Notes: generated from the letters alone by a model not told the origin. A stretch of DNA of 64,000 bases from Macrotis lagotis (GCF_037893015.1 NC_133658.1:888566080-888630079); one strand, 5' to 3'. Counted from the first letter of the stretch, positions 14,401-25,345 are shown. Program-made: numbers and translations.

Positions 14401-15539
14401 TAAAATAGGGAGACAAGAACATTGGCTGGGGGTGGCAGGGGTAGCAGAATATTCAATAGTTTCTCATTTAATTTGGGGTTAAGAACTGAAAACTCACAAC
14501 ACTTCTTGTGGGTGTCCTTGGTACGTTTCCCCAGAGCCACAACATCATGGCGTGAGAACATCTTGGCCTTATGAGTCTCCTCGCGGCAGTGAGCACAGAG
14601 TGGCTGACCACAGGTGTTGCAGAAATAGGTGGTCTCTGCATCCTAGGTGGGAGGGGGAAGAGAAAAGTGTTTGGGCTAGATGGATAGAACCTGGGCCAGG
14701 CTGGTTTGGCTGGTGGTTCCAATGCAAAGTAAGAGGAGGCCTTCACTCAGGAAAATGGGCTGTAATTTCAGACCTATGTCTGTTTTCCAGACAAAGAAGG
14801 AAACAGCTGGGACCAGAATCCTGGAAACTGTCCAGAGGGACAGCCTTGTAGAGATCATTTGTTCATTCAACAGACACTAGTTATCCCTTCCACATCTTGA
14901 CTTTCCCCATCAATGTTTCCGTATTTTGCTGGAATGCCTAAAAAATTAAATGGGGATTTTTTTGGTGGTTTTGTGGAAGATGCAGAAAACACTCTAGAGC
15001 CTATGTCCAAATAGTTAACCCAAATTTTACAATAAGTTACTGTAAACACTCTATAAAACACCCCATAAAAGAAAGAATACAATAAACATCCCCATAAAAG
15101 AAAAAGAAAAAGAAAAAAATTTAGACTTCTTCTCTGGTACAAAGGGAGGGTCAAAAAAATGTTACGTGGGGTTTTCAGATTGCAGAGGGTGCCTCACATC
15201 TGACTTTCCATGCCCCAGATGTGGAAGGGATAACTTTATACATAGACATTTAGAGGTCTTGATAATACAATGTTTTTGAATTGTAAAGAGTTCAGCTCAA
15301 GTATCTAGGTGAGGCAGTGGATAAAATGCCAGTCTTGGATTCAGGAAGACTTGAGTTCAAATCTGATCTCAGAAACTTACTATTTCTTCAGAGAAAACCC
15401 CAAATGGGGTTACAAAGAGGCAATCCTGATTGAAATGACAGAACAGCAGCACTTCCTACACCTTGCTCCATTCAGTTGTGGCTCTCCATTTGCATTTCCT
15501 CTGTGTCTATGTACAATTTATTTATCTGTCGGGAGTCTG

Positions 15540-15593
<54 letters not shown>

Positions 15594-18500
15594 AAATGGT
15601 GCTTCTACTACTACTTCTTACCTGGGTGATCTTGGGTTAGGCACTCCCTGGGTCTCATATTCCTCATCTGCAAAATATGGGGAACTGGGCTAGATAGCCT
15701 CCAAGGTTCATTCAACTTAGTATCTATGACTTTAGGCCAGATATTGTTTAGGATTTCTTTTTATCTATATCATTTCTATCTCTCATCTTTACTTTTCACT
15801 GGACTATACTACTTTGGAACTTCCCTAACTGATCTCAAGAAGCTCATTATTGACACAATCTCAATATCTTATTGAATCCCGGCCCCCTTGGTACCCCAGC
15901 TCATCCCCATCTTCTGTCCTTCAGAAGTGTGTGAGTGGGTCAAACTTCTGTTTAAGGAAAGAACCCATCAGACATCTCATTTCTCATCTGGTGCATCACT
16001 TGGAGACTTGTGTGTGTGTATGTGCGTGTTTGTATTTGTATAAAAATTGCAAGCTTTAAACGGTGTTTCTCCAAAAACTCCTGCATCAGGTGCTTTCTCT
16101 CACCTCCCGCCCCATTTCAGCTTCCTTTCGGGTTTTGTCTTCCCTTATGAGATGATAAGCTCCTTGAAGGCACTTTCTGTCTTTTTTTTCTTATATGTAA
16201 TCCTTGTACTTGGCACAGTGCCTGGCCCATAGCTGTTGTTCAGTTGTGTCTGTGACCCCATTTGAGGTTTTCTTGGCAAAGATACTTGAATACTTTGCCC
16301 TTTCCTGCTCCAGTACATTTTACAGATGAGGAAACTGGAGAAAATAGGGTTAAAAGACTTGCCAAAGACCACACAACTAGAAAGCATCAGAGGTCAGATT
16401 TGAACTCAGGAGTATGAGTCTTCCTGACTACAGGCTTGGTTCTCTCTCCATTTCTCCACCTACTTTTCCCTGGTCCATGCTAGGTGTTTTGTAAATGTTG
16501 AGTGACTATTACCTACTGGCAGATACTGGGAATTCTCCAGTGAAGAAACTCCCTATATCAATGCAAGTCATCATCTTCTCTGCAATTTATAAATCACCTG
16601 AGATGAGATAAAGAGATTTGTTCTATAAAAAAGTTAAAACTCCCTGGGCCTCGGTTTCCCATTCTGCAAAATGTGGTTTGGTTAAATAGCCTCTGAGATC
16701 CCTTCCAGCTCTAGCTCTATAGGTTTATTATCTGTCAGAGTTGGGACTAGAACTCAGGTCTTCATGGCTCCTAGCCCAGACCACTATACCCACATTGCCC
16801 TGGAACATACCAAGCTTCATTAATGTTGGATAAATGAATAACTACATGAGATCGAGACTGAGGCATGGTCTAGCAGAGGGAATGCTTGGTTTGGTGTCAT
16901 GCTATCTTCATTTGAAGGTTAGCTTTTTCACTTAAGACCTCCGGCAAGTCACATAATCTCAATGTGTTCCTGCCTATTCATCTGTGGTCTGAGTTCAGTT
17001 CTTGGCCCTGACATTAGTTTTGTGACTTTGGCCAGTTTTCTGATCTGTAAAATGGGAAGAAAGAACATTGTACCTCACAAGATTGTTGGGAAGGAGTTTT
17101 ACAGATCTTAAAGTGTTAGTAAAAGGTATACAATGAGTATCCTTACTGTGGAGTAGTGGGTGGAGAGCTGGCTGCAGAGTCAGGGAGATTTAACCTCTGA
17201 TTGTGAAACCATGAACAAATCACTCTCAGTGCCCCCAGGGAACTTAGTAAAACTATTAACTACCTAGAAGTTGTCTATAACCTTAAAAGCACCTATCTAA
17301 TCTTTATCCTCTAATTTTTTTTTTTGGGGGGGGGTATGTGGTTGGGTGATGTGAACATAAAAATAGAAGCTTACCAGTCCCTGCCTAGGATAAAATAGAC
17401 TTATGGAGCAGAAGGGATCTCAGAAGCTATTAAATCAAACTTTCTCATAACAGGGAGTATAACTTTTTATAGAGCAGATACCAATCTATATTAGCATAGG
17501 TAGTTACACCAATAATGATTACTCTACCTGTCCATAAATAAATATACAAATTTAAAATGAAGATGGCTATTGTTATCCAAAATTCCAAGATATCTTCTCC
17601 TAAACAAGGGGAAAAAAAGTTTCTTCTTCTGGGGAGTCAAGGGATAACTTGCTGGTCCCTGAAAAAGGGATAGATTGTCTGAGACCTTCAAGGAGGTGAT
17701 GGTGAAAGATTTAGAGCTCCTTAAGAGTTCCATTTTACAGATGAGAAAATGCAGGTCTACTGTAGATATAAAATAATGTGCTTAAATTTATAGACAAAAT
17801 ATAGATAAAACATAGATAAAAAAATGAAACTTGAACCCAGGTCTTCTGATTCTGAACCTAATATTTCTCCCCATTAATAACTGCTCACATTTCTATAGTT
17901 CTTCCAAGCTTCTCCAAACACTTTCATCACAACAATCCTATGAGGTAGGGGCTGGAAGTATTATTTTCTCCATTTTACAGGTAACGAAAGAGAAGTTATG
18001 TGGATTGCTCAGGGTTACATCAACCATCAAGTAAGTATCAAGGCTTGGTTTCCAACAGAGAGTTCTTTCCATCACAGCATTTGATCATCCCACTCTGATC
18101 TGAACCCCCAGGAGAATATGGTTGGGCATGAGAGAAGGGCCTGGGAAGGGGGGGATGGGAGTCCCATGACTGAGTTCAAGTATTTGTTGGAGGATAGGAG
18201 GGTAAGGACTGGCTGCATGATTCAGTAGAAAGAATGTTGGGATTCAGAAGCAAGGACCTGGGTTCAAATTCTACCACCACCCTTAGGAATTGAATAACTT
18301 GAGGCAAGTCACTTGATATTGACTTTAGTTTTGTCATCTGTAAAAGGAAGGGACAAATGATCTCTAAAGTCTGTTCTAGCCCTAAATAAATGATCTTTTC
18401 TCTCATCATTGTGGAGAGGATCAAATAAGACATTTGTAAAGTGCTTTGCAAACTTTTAAGTGCTATACAAAGCTACTAATACAGCACTGTACTAGACTGT

Positions 18501-20417
18501 AAGCTTCTGGAGAGCAGGGATCATCTTTTACTGTCATCATCATCATCATCATCATGCATCACCATCACCACTAACATTACTATCACCATCATCAGAATCA
18601 TCATCACCATGACTATCATCATATCATCATCATCACCACCACTATCACCACCATCATCATCATCATCATCACCACTCTCATCATCACATTCTCATCACCA
18701 TTATCATAACCTCACTATCATTATCATCATCATTACCATCACTACCCCCACCACCATCACCATCAGCACCACCACCATCATCTCCAGCACTATCACCATC
18801 ATCATTATCATCCTCACCACCATCATTTCCATCACCAGAATCATCACATCCACCACCACCATTGCCATCACCATCATCCTCATCATTATCATTATCATTA
18901 TTGATTACTATTATTATTTTATTTCAAGCTATTACCAGTGCCTGGGAGGTGATTAATAAGTCTTTATTGACTGAGTTATTAAAGATAAGGCATTGCTTCT
19001 TTAGGCTAACAGAGGCCCACAGCTCAAGCCATAGCTTCTCCTCGAATGTGCCCCCCTCACCCGCAGCACTCTCTCCTCCTTGCCTGAGTCAGACATTCCA
19101 GGTCACAGTTGGCACACCGCACAGCTTCCTCGCCGTCAGCAGAGCCATCCACCAAGAACTGCAGGAGTCGGTCCACAGGTGGTAGCCCATTGGCTCCCTT
19201 CACCACAGACTGGTGGCTGCAGGCATGGGAGAAGTTCAGGCAAGCCCGTCAGGGACCCCTTCCTAGCCCTAGCCCCCAGTTCCCTCCTGTCACATTTATT
19301 CACCGGGATCTAAAAATAGTTGAGAGGTGCCCCAGGAAAATGGTCTGTCACCTGCCTCTTGTTTTCACTATAAATAGCTTCCACTCCAGTCCCCACTTTT
19401 ATCGCATCCCCTTGGCCTAGCAGAAATTGTTCTTACGTGAGGCTTCTGGAATTCACTATCTCAAAGCATTAAAAAGCCTTGATTCTCTTTCCTTCCCCTT
19501 CTCATACAAATCTTCTCTCTAGCACAACTGCTTTAACCTGGTCAGGGTGATATTAATAATCACTCAACCCAAGTGCTCACGGAAAATTTGAGCTGTTCAG
19601 ACACAAGACTTTAGGGTCAGGAAATCAGTGACGAAGACCCAGTCCTAAAGTCAAGAAATCAGATTTCAGTGATGACTTAGCAGAAACTTAAGTGTTTAAG
19701 ACCTGTGCAATCATGGCAAGATGTAAAGATGCATAGCTATCCTATCTGGGGCCCCTCCCTGGGGGCTCACATGCCAGGGCAGGCTGGTTAGTTCCTGCAC
19801 CCTCTCTCTGCCCATCACCCTCTCTAGAGCCACTGCACTGAGGGCCTGGCATGAAAGAGCTGCAGCTAGGTGGAAAAACCACAGATGCCTCCTAAAGTAG
19901 AAACTCTCGTCTGTGGCACCTCCCAACTGCCCCAATTTTAGGAGCTTAGATCTCCACTGGGGTATCCATCAAGGGCCAATTTCAGGAAAAGACTGGAAAT
20001 GGCCAGGTAGATACTGACAGATATGCCCTGATGGCTGCAGCCAAGGTCCAGGGCTGCCCTGACCATTGTGACTGACTCTCACTACTCCTGATTTCTCATC
20101 ATAGGATTCTCTCCCTAACTAAGGAGCCCTGGTCTCAGACTCATTTTCTCTTGGATTCCTGAGAGTAAAGTGACTTGAGTTGTGTCTGGCCCCAGGCCAC
20201 CGTTCCACCCAAGACACATTCCTCACCCACAAAGCGGGCAGGCTAGACGGCCATCAACCGCCCGGCCTCGCAGGCAGCTGGCGCAGAAGTTGTGGTAACA
20301 GTCTAGAAGGCAGGGGTGTTCATATTGTTCATGGCACAGGAAGCAGATGAGAGGGTGCCCATTGGAGGCGTCCAGGGCAGCAAGGCTCTCCAGGGGCGAG
20401 AAGATTTCACCTGACAT
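3535..20417 (-). CDS. RNF207: RING finger protein 207, complete, 17 coding exons
   Basis: Coding exons, 5' to 3' of the gene: 20417-20227, 19216-19084, 14642-14498, 14399-14318, 13231-13156, 13049-12924, 12597-12551, 11781-11709, 11239-11171, 10271-10203, 10039-9945, 8496-8313, 7565-7380, 6591-6540, 5716-5599, 4962-4879, 3640-3535. They total 1836 nt, stay in phase at every junction and give 611 residues; human RNF207, as I remember it, has 634. A C3HC4 RING lies at 25-63 (C25, C28, C40, H42, C45, C48, C60, C63), followed by B-box-type Cys/His fingers at about 98-145 and 151-190. Helical, coiled-coil-like segments lie at about 205-300 and 430-550. The conserved block KMSGSPIHKPTLHRSISTK is near residue 390. 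All introns are GT-AG except the second, which is GC-AG. In other mammals the protein is heart-enriched and linked to hERG potassium channel levels and QT interval. The C-terminal tail after about residue 550 is short and divergent. Possible AATAAA signals on the minus strand lie at the stop, near 3526-3521 and at 3371-3366; I cannot choose between them. Confidence 0.95.
4300..4530 (-). mobile_element. Type C SINE (MAR1/THER-like, CORE family)
   Basis: Shows the ttttcttggtaaagatactg and ccatttccttctctagctcc blocks and a gaggaaactt core typical of this marsupial CORE-SINE family. It lies in RNF207 intron 16. Confidence 0.6.
4600..4752 (-). mobile_element. Type A SINE with target-site duplication
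   Basis: Antisense copy from T-rich tail to the cctagctgcccc head. The segment attttttaagtttt occurs at both ends. Confidence 0.85.
5334..5490 (-). mobile_element. Type A SINE with perfect 16-bp target-site duplication
   Basis: Full copy flanked by ACCCACCTGACATCTT at 5318-5333 and 5491-5506. The identical repeats suggest a young insertion. It sits in RNF207 intron 15. Confidence 0.9.
5828..5990 (-). mobile_element. MIR/CORE-SINE remnant
   Basis: The order of motifs (ttttacacaggaggaaacag, ggcttgcttagagtcacaac, attctaggactaatgctcta) follows the mammalian MIR core. Diverged and old. Confidence 0.5.
6655..6852 (-). mobile_element. MIR/CORE-SINE remnant
   Basis: Carries cattttacagaggcagatgt, a gtgacttgtccaggatccca core and a lineage-typical ggtcttcctgattccaggct end. 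Confidence 0.55.
6893..7210 (-). mobile_element. Type B SINE (WALLSI-like)
   Basis: Shows the gacatcagggaggtgatacc, ttctccagagccatctgagc and aactggagatagttgtgg blocks characteristic of a second marsupial tRNA-derived SINE group. It lies in RNF207 intron 13. Confidence 0.65.
7918..8126 (-). mobile_element. Type C SINE
   Basis: Contains the gcagagatactggagtagtt, ccatttccttctccagct and gttaagtgacttgcccaggg blocks in order. RNF207 intron 12. Confidence 0.7.
9139..9287 (-). mobile_element. Type A SINE
   Basis: Antisense full copy (T tail, ggcaaggcaatggggttaag, ending ccacctagccaccct). RNF207 intron 11. Confidence 0.85.
11379..11426. repeat. (TA)n microsatellite
   Basis: Uninterrupted alternating TA of nearly 50 bases in RNF207 intron 8. 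Confidence 0.9.
11870..12080 (-). mobile_element. MIR/CORE-SINE remnant
   Basis: Carries atttaagcac-like and ccccattttatagttgagga plus tcaggatcacacaactag core blocks. It contains no exon and lies in RNF207 intron 7. Confidence 0.55.
14139..14311. repeat. Purine tract (GGAA/GAAA)n
   Basis: About 170 bases almost free of pyrimidines on the plus strand. In RNF207 transcripts this reads as a C/U-rich tract starting a few bases after the exon 4 donor (cut after 14318). The reading frames seen across it are low-complexity artefacts. Confidence 0.9.
15537..15589. repeat. (GT)n microsatellite
   Basis: About 25 GT units with one GC interruption, in RNF207 intron 2. Confidence 0.9.
16232..16465 (-). 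mobile_element. Type C SINE
   Basis: Begins gttgttcagttgtgtctgtg and runs through ttttcttggcaaagatactt, cattttacagatgaggaaac and a gtcttcctgactacaggctt end. RNF207 intron 2. Confidence 0.7.
18533..18910. repeat. (TCA)n-type trinucleotide microsatellite, about 380 bp
   Basis: Imperfect runs of TCA/CCA/TTA. The flanks (actgtaagcttctggagagc on the left; a gtgcctgg...ttaataagtctttattgact motif on the right) look like the two parts of an L2-type LINE 3' end, so the array appears to have expanded inside one. It lies in RNF207 intron 2. Confidence 0.9.
19310..19387. promoter_or_regulatory. Candidate muscle enhancer: paired MEF2 motifs with an E-box
   Basis: Two perfect matches to the MEF2 consensus YTAWWWWTAR, CTAAAAATAG (19310-19319) and CTATAAATAG (19378-19387), flank an E-box CACCTG (19349-19354) in RNF207 intron 2, just downstream of the intron start in genomic order right of exon 2. 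More precisely, the pair lies between coding exons 1 and 2, about 1 kb inside the gene. MEF2 sites near E-boxes are typical of striated-muscle enhancers and RNF207 is heart-enriched. Function is inferred from motif and context only. Confidence 0.35.
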
Positions 20418-21060
20418 CTGATGGGAATTAGGAGTTGGGTTGGATGGGAGAGGAGGAAAACCAGAGTCAAGTCTGCCTCCCTATGTGTTGACCTCTGCTT
20501 CTGAGGACAACTGTCTGAGGTCACTGGTATGGTGGGAGAAACATAGAAGACCCTGAAGACATCCTAGAATCACTTTGCTGAGGGTTAGGGGAAAGCGGGC
20601 AACTGCCTGAGGTCATAGAGATGGGAGGAAAAACATGGAAGGCATCACCCTCCCCCCAGCAGATTGCCCCATAGCATCTCCCCATATAGCACATTTTCAG
20701 TTTCTCCTTATATACTAATTCCTTCCCTAATGCCTACAACTTGTCTCCCTCAATCTTAGATCTGGAAACCCCAGTGTCCTGGACAAACAGAAACTCTCCA
20801 CTACTGGTTTCCTCCTACCTGGAACCCTGGCACAACTGGAGAATCGGAAGGAGACTTCTCGCACCTACCGCTCCTGAGAGGTCATAGAGAGGGTTGAGTT
20901 TGTGCATAAATAAGAAGATACTTTTCCATCATACTCCTCGAATCTGGCTCCCCCAAAGCATTTGGGGGAGGGGCAGGGAGTGAGGAGGTAGGCACACTCC
21001 CCTCCTACCTTCTCCGCAGATGTTTCCAAGTCACCTTTCCACCTCAGTTGTGGGGAAATG
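20418..21060 (-). promoter_or_regulatory. Probable RNF207 5' flank with untranslated leader exon
   Basis: On the minus strand the bases just before the RNF207 ATG form a pyrimidine-rich stretch ending in CAG (20418-20420), which reads as a splice acceptor directly abutting the start codon. Upstream, two donor-like sites are visible: GCG|GTAGGT with the cut after 20869 and AAG|GTAGGA with the cut after 21009. This suggests that coding exon 1 is preceded by a non-coding leader exon starting somewhere around 20870-21100. No TATA box is convincing. The start site is inferred, not shown. Confidence 0.35.
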
Positions 21061-22390
21061 TGCTGGCCAGGCTGGAAGAGGCTGCCGGAGGAGGTTCTGG
21101 GCAGGCTCAGAGTAGCATCCGTGGATGCCAGAGGGTGCCCCTACTCAGGAGAGATAATCGGGTCTGTTTCTATCCTCTCCCACTGGCAGGAGAAGGGGCG
21201 GGCATCAGCCCTTCCCCAGCAAGGCCAGGGGCTGGCCTGGAAAGCAGAATGCCCATTCCTGAGGCAGGGCGGGGCCCAGAGAGGTGGGGGGAATTCTGGA
21301 ATCCTTTTAGGCAGGGAGAACGACCCAAGGAGAGTGGAGGCCACTGGGGAACTGTAGGGCACATTGAGGGCACTGTGTAGTGATAGTGATCCTCTGTTCC
21401 CTTTTCAATCTGGCTGGGGCCCCTGGATTGTTTGACTTAGTCTCAGTCTTCTCTTATCAATCCAACCCTTTCACCCTTCCTGAGAAATTCCAAACCTTCT
21501 TTCTTATCTCTAGTGGTCCTACCAGTCTCTGGTCAGGAATCACTTAGCTGATGGTCCCTGGGTCACTTGTATTTTGGGTCACTCCATTCTGCAGGAAATA
21601 AAGACTTATTCCCAATCACTATCTGCAAAGCCCTTCCTCTGTCTCCCCTCTTCCTCCAGCCCATACTTGGAACCTTTCCAGCTTGCCAAACAGACCTGCT
21701 ATTCCAATTAAATGTATTCCATGTCTTCCTCCAAGTCTTTACACTACTTTACACTACTATGCCCAGAAAATTCTAACTCTTCATCTTCCCCTAGGAAGAT
21801 TTATAAAATAGCTGACTTTTTTTATCTATAGAGAGATATGGATATATTTACTTATATATTTTATACATATATATGGATATACACACATATATATTGCTTT
21901 AAGATTTGCAAAATATGTATATATATATATATATAATATATACATATATTCTCATTTCATCTTTACAATAACCCTGGGAAATAAGTACCAATATTCCCTT
22001 TTTACAGATGAGGAAAATGATGCAAGCAGTTAGTTATGTGATTTGCCCGCAAACTGTTAAGTTTCTAAAGCTGGATTTGAATTTAAATATGCCTTATTCT
22101 AAGATGAACATTTTAGCCACTTTGTTACATAAAGCTTAGTTCAAGGGTGTCCAACCTACATACATTCTTCATTTCTTGTTTCCTTAACTATATCCATGAT
22201 GGTTTAAATACATATATGCATAATCAGCATGTGATTCCATGTCATACTATAGAATGTAAGCTTCTTGAAGGCAGGAAATGATTCCTTTTTTGCCTTTGTT
22301 CAGATGCTAGAACTGAACTAGTTCAGGGCTTGCATATTGCAGTATCTTAACAAATGTCTGGTTAATTGAAGAGGCAGGACTATGTTTTCT

Positions 22391-22559
22391 TTTTTTTTCT
22401 TTTTTTTTTTTTTTTAGGTTTTTGCAAGGCAATGGGGTTAAGTGGCTTGTCCAAGGCCACACAGCTAGGTAATTACTAAGTGTCTGAGACCGGATTTGAA
22501 CCCAGATACTCCTGACTCCAGGGCTGGTGCTTTATCCACTGTGCCACCTAGATGCCCCT
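22391..22559 (-). mobile_element. Type A SINE with 14-bp target-site duplication
   Basis: Full antisense copy with a long T tail, flanked by GGACTATGTTTTCT at 22377-22390 and 22560-22573. Confidence 0.9.
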
Positions 22560-22639
22560 GGACTATGTTTTCTAATCTTAACTGGGCTCTCACCAAAGTA
22601 AGGCAATGCTTCTACTCCTCCCTAGGTGAATATCTATGA

Positions 22640-23700
22640 AACTCCCCAGATGTTTTGTACTTTTTTCTTTTCCCTCAAGTCATCCTCAGTATACCACCCA
22701 CACTTTCTCAGCTGAGGTTCTCATCTTCTATTGTCACCCCAAACTAGGTCATTCCCATTCTTCTTCCTCTCTCCTTATCTCATACTCCCAGACATTATCC
22801 CTCACTATCTCCTTCTTTATACCAGTCTTTAATGAAGAGGTGGGTCTTCTGTCAGTTGGCCAATTTCTCTACATCTATCTGATCCCAGCACCTCCTATCA
22901 CTTCCAGCAGATTGCCCCCATATCAAATCTTCCCATATATCAAATTTTCAGTTTCTTCTTATATATTAGTTCCTTCCCTGATGCCTATACCCTGTTTCCC
23001 TCATCCTCAAAAATGGTTACTAGCTGCTATCATGACAGCTGGTATCATCCTCTGTCTCTTTTCAGCTAAAATGTTGAAAAAGTCATCTTCATTTGGTGTC
23101 TCCATTTCTGCTCACTCAATTCTAATTCCTCTGTATTCAGTGCTGTCATCCAAAGTTACCAATGATCTAATTGCTCAGTCTAATAGCCTTGTCTCAGTAA
23201 ACATCTATAGCCTCTGTTGTATTTAACTATTTATTGACCATCTCCTCCTCCTTGGACATGCTTGTCTTGGAGGGTTTTTCTGATATTGTTCTCTCCTGGT
23301 TCCCCTCCTACTTGACTCATTGCTCTTTTTTAGATCTGTATCTAAGTGTTGGGCCTTTTAATCTCTCTTTATACTCTCTCCCTTAGTGATCTCATCTTCT
23401 CCCATGGTTTAAATGACCATGTCTATATCAATGATTCACATCTCTCCTGAGCTCTAGTCCCAAATCACCAATTTCCTGTTGGATCTTTCAAACTTCATGT
23501 CCAGAAGGCCTCTCAAACTTTACATATCTAAAACAAAACTCAAAAATTGTCATTCTCCCTAAATACAGCTCTCATCCAATATTCTTCATTATTTTAGCAG
23601 ATGCCACCATTTTTATACTCACTCAAGCTTAGCCTCAGTCATCCTTCAGTCCTCACTCTCATCCACCTCACATGGCCAGTTATCTTACATTTCTCAGATT
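22640..23700 (+). mobile_element. L2-type LINE fragment, decayed reverse transcriptase region
   Basis: The segment aaagttaccaatgatctaat, then tctcctggttcccctcctac, then gatctcatcttctcccatgg and the stretch after it follow the order of the L2 reverse-transcriptase coding region. In the last block the RT YADD motif is replaced by a YIND-like reading. A 196-codon frame at 22636-23226 lies inside this fragment and is not a host gene. Identification is from memory of the family. Confidence 0.5.
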
Positions 23701-23931
23701 GGCTAAAATGATAGATACCTATCAAATGGGGAAGGGTCAAAAAATAATACTAAGCTATAGGAAAAGATGAGTTGGTTAGTTTAGAACAACATGGAGACTT
23801 GGACCTTATGAAGGAAGATGATATCTGTCTCTAGAGGCAGAACTGACAAATTGAAATATGCATTGTGTTGTCTTTATACATATATATAATATGCTTATAG
23901 ATATGTATAAATATGTATATATTCACTTTTT

Positions 23932-24197
23932 TTAGTTTTTTTTTTTGTAAGGCAGTGGGGTTAAGTGACTTGCCCAAGGCCACACAGCTAGGTAATTATT
24001 AAGTGTCTGAATAAATTCTCAAGCCTGCATTTCATTCTTTTTAAGGAAAAATGAGCCTAGCCTGTATGTGAGATTGTGCTCCTAAGTAGCTAGATTTACA
24101 GATTTACAGATTTACAGATTTACAGATTTACATATTTGAACTCAGCTACTCCTGACTCCAGGGCTGTTGCTCTGTCCACTGCACCACCTAGCTGCCC
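23932..24197 (-). mobile_element. Type A SINE split by an inverted templated insertion
   Basis: The tail half (23932-24010) and head half (about 24134-24197) are ordinary type A sequence. The middle, 24011-24133, is foreign: it is the reverse complement of 24829-24922 followed by an 8-bp tandem repeat (GATTTACA, five units). Confidence 0.85.
24095..24133. repeat. 8-bp tandem repeat (GATTTACA)5
   Basis: Five head-to-tail units at the right-hand junction of the inverted insertion. A single copy of the motif exists at the end of the inferred template. Confidence 0.9.
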
Positions 24198-24349
24198 CTA
24201 TATTCACATTTAATTGTAGTTTTCTCTAGGGTTGGGTGGGGAGGGATGAAGAAAAAATAAAAAGTGAACAGCAGAGAACAAAAGGAAACTTGGAAGCACA
24301 GAAAAAGAGTAGCTTTGAAAATGACGTGTCAAATTCATTTAAAAAAGAG

Positions 24350-24491
24350 GAAAGCTAGGTGGCACTGTGGATAGAGCACCGGCCCTGGAGTCAAGAGAAT
24401 CTGAAGCCTCAGATACTCAATAATTACCTAGCTGAATGACCTTGGGCAAGTCACTTAACCCCATTGCTTCGCAAAAGCTAAAAAAAAAAGG
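24350..24491 (+). mobile_element. Type A SINE
   Basis: Sense copy from agctaggtggcactgtggat to the gcaaaagctaaaaaaaaa tail. Confidence 0.85.
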
Positions 24492-25039
24492 AAAGCTTTG
24501 AAATGGAAATTTTATCATTTTTTATATTAAGCCCTTTCTTATGTTCTGCTGTGTACATGGGAATGGACTTTTTCTTTTCTTTTTTGAATTTAATTTAAAA
24601 TGAATTTAAAAAGACACATGTCCAGTTACAAATCTTGCCATTTCCCCTTCTACAACATTTCTCTTCTATGTCCTCTTTTTTCTGTTTGCACAACCACCAT
24701 GCTCCTAGTGCAGGCCCTCATGACTCCTGGTCTCTATTTTCACTACCTTCTAATTGCTCTTCCTGCCTCTAGTTTCCTCCCACTCCAATTTTTCCTTTAC
24801 TCATTGACCAAAGTGACTTTTCTAAATTGTAAATCTAGCTACTTGTCTTAGGAGCACAATCTCACATACAGGCTAGACTCATTTTTCCTTAAAAAGAATG
24901 AAATGCAGCCTTGAGAATTTATTGGTAAAGAATAGGTTGGGGTAAGTCTCAAGCCTAGAGTGTACACAGTCCCTCATTTCTACTTCTTAGAATTCTTGTT
25001 TTCCTTTAAGAATTAGATCTTTTTTAATGTTTTTATCTG

Positions 25040-25345
25040 TTGTTTTTCTAATTATATGTAAAAACAATTTAATTTTTAAAAATTTTGAGATCCAAATCAT
25101 TTCTCTCCCTCTTTCCTTGAGAAAGCAAGCAATTTCATAAAGATTATTTATGTGTAGTCATGCAAAATATATTTCCATATTAGCCATGTTGCTAAAGAAA
25201 AAAAACAGTCCAAAAACCAAGTCTTCTTCCATCTGCATTCTGAATCTGTCAGTTCTTTCTCTGGAGGAGAATAACATTTTTTATTATAAGTTTTTCAGAA
25301 CTATCTTGAGATCATTCATTGTACTGCAGTTAGTTCATCTTTATA
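25040..25345. mobile_element. Possible LINE-1 3' remnant
   Basis: Blocks such as ccatattagccatgttgcta, ctgtcagttctttctctgga and a atcttgagatcattcattgt segment recur in marsupial genomes in what I recall as antisense LINE-1 3' DNA. The family assignment is uncertain. Confidence 0.3.

Noticed and set aside
18704-18898. Met/Val-rich frame
   Set aside because: Translation of the TCA-type microsatellite.
22636-23226. 196-codon frame as a host gene
   Set aside because: Lies within the L2-type LINE fragment and has no host-protein features.
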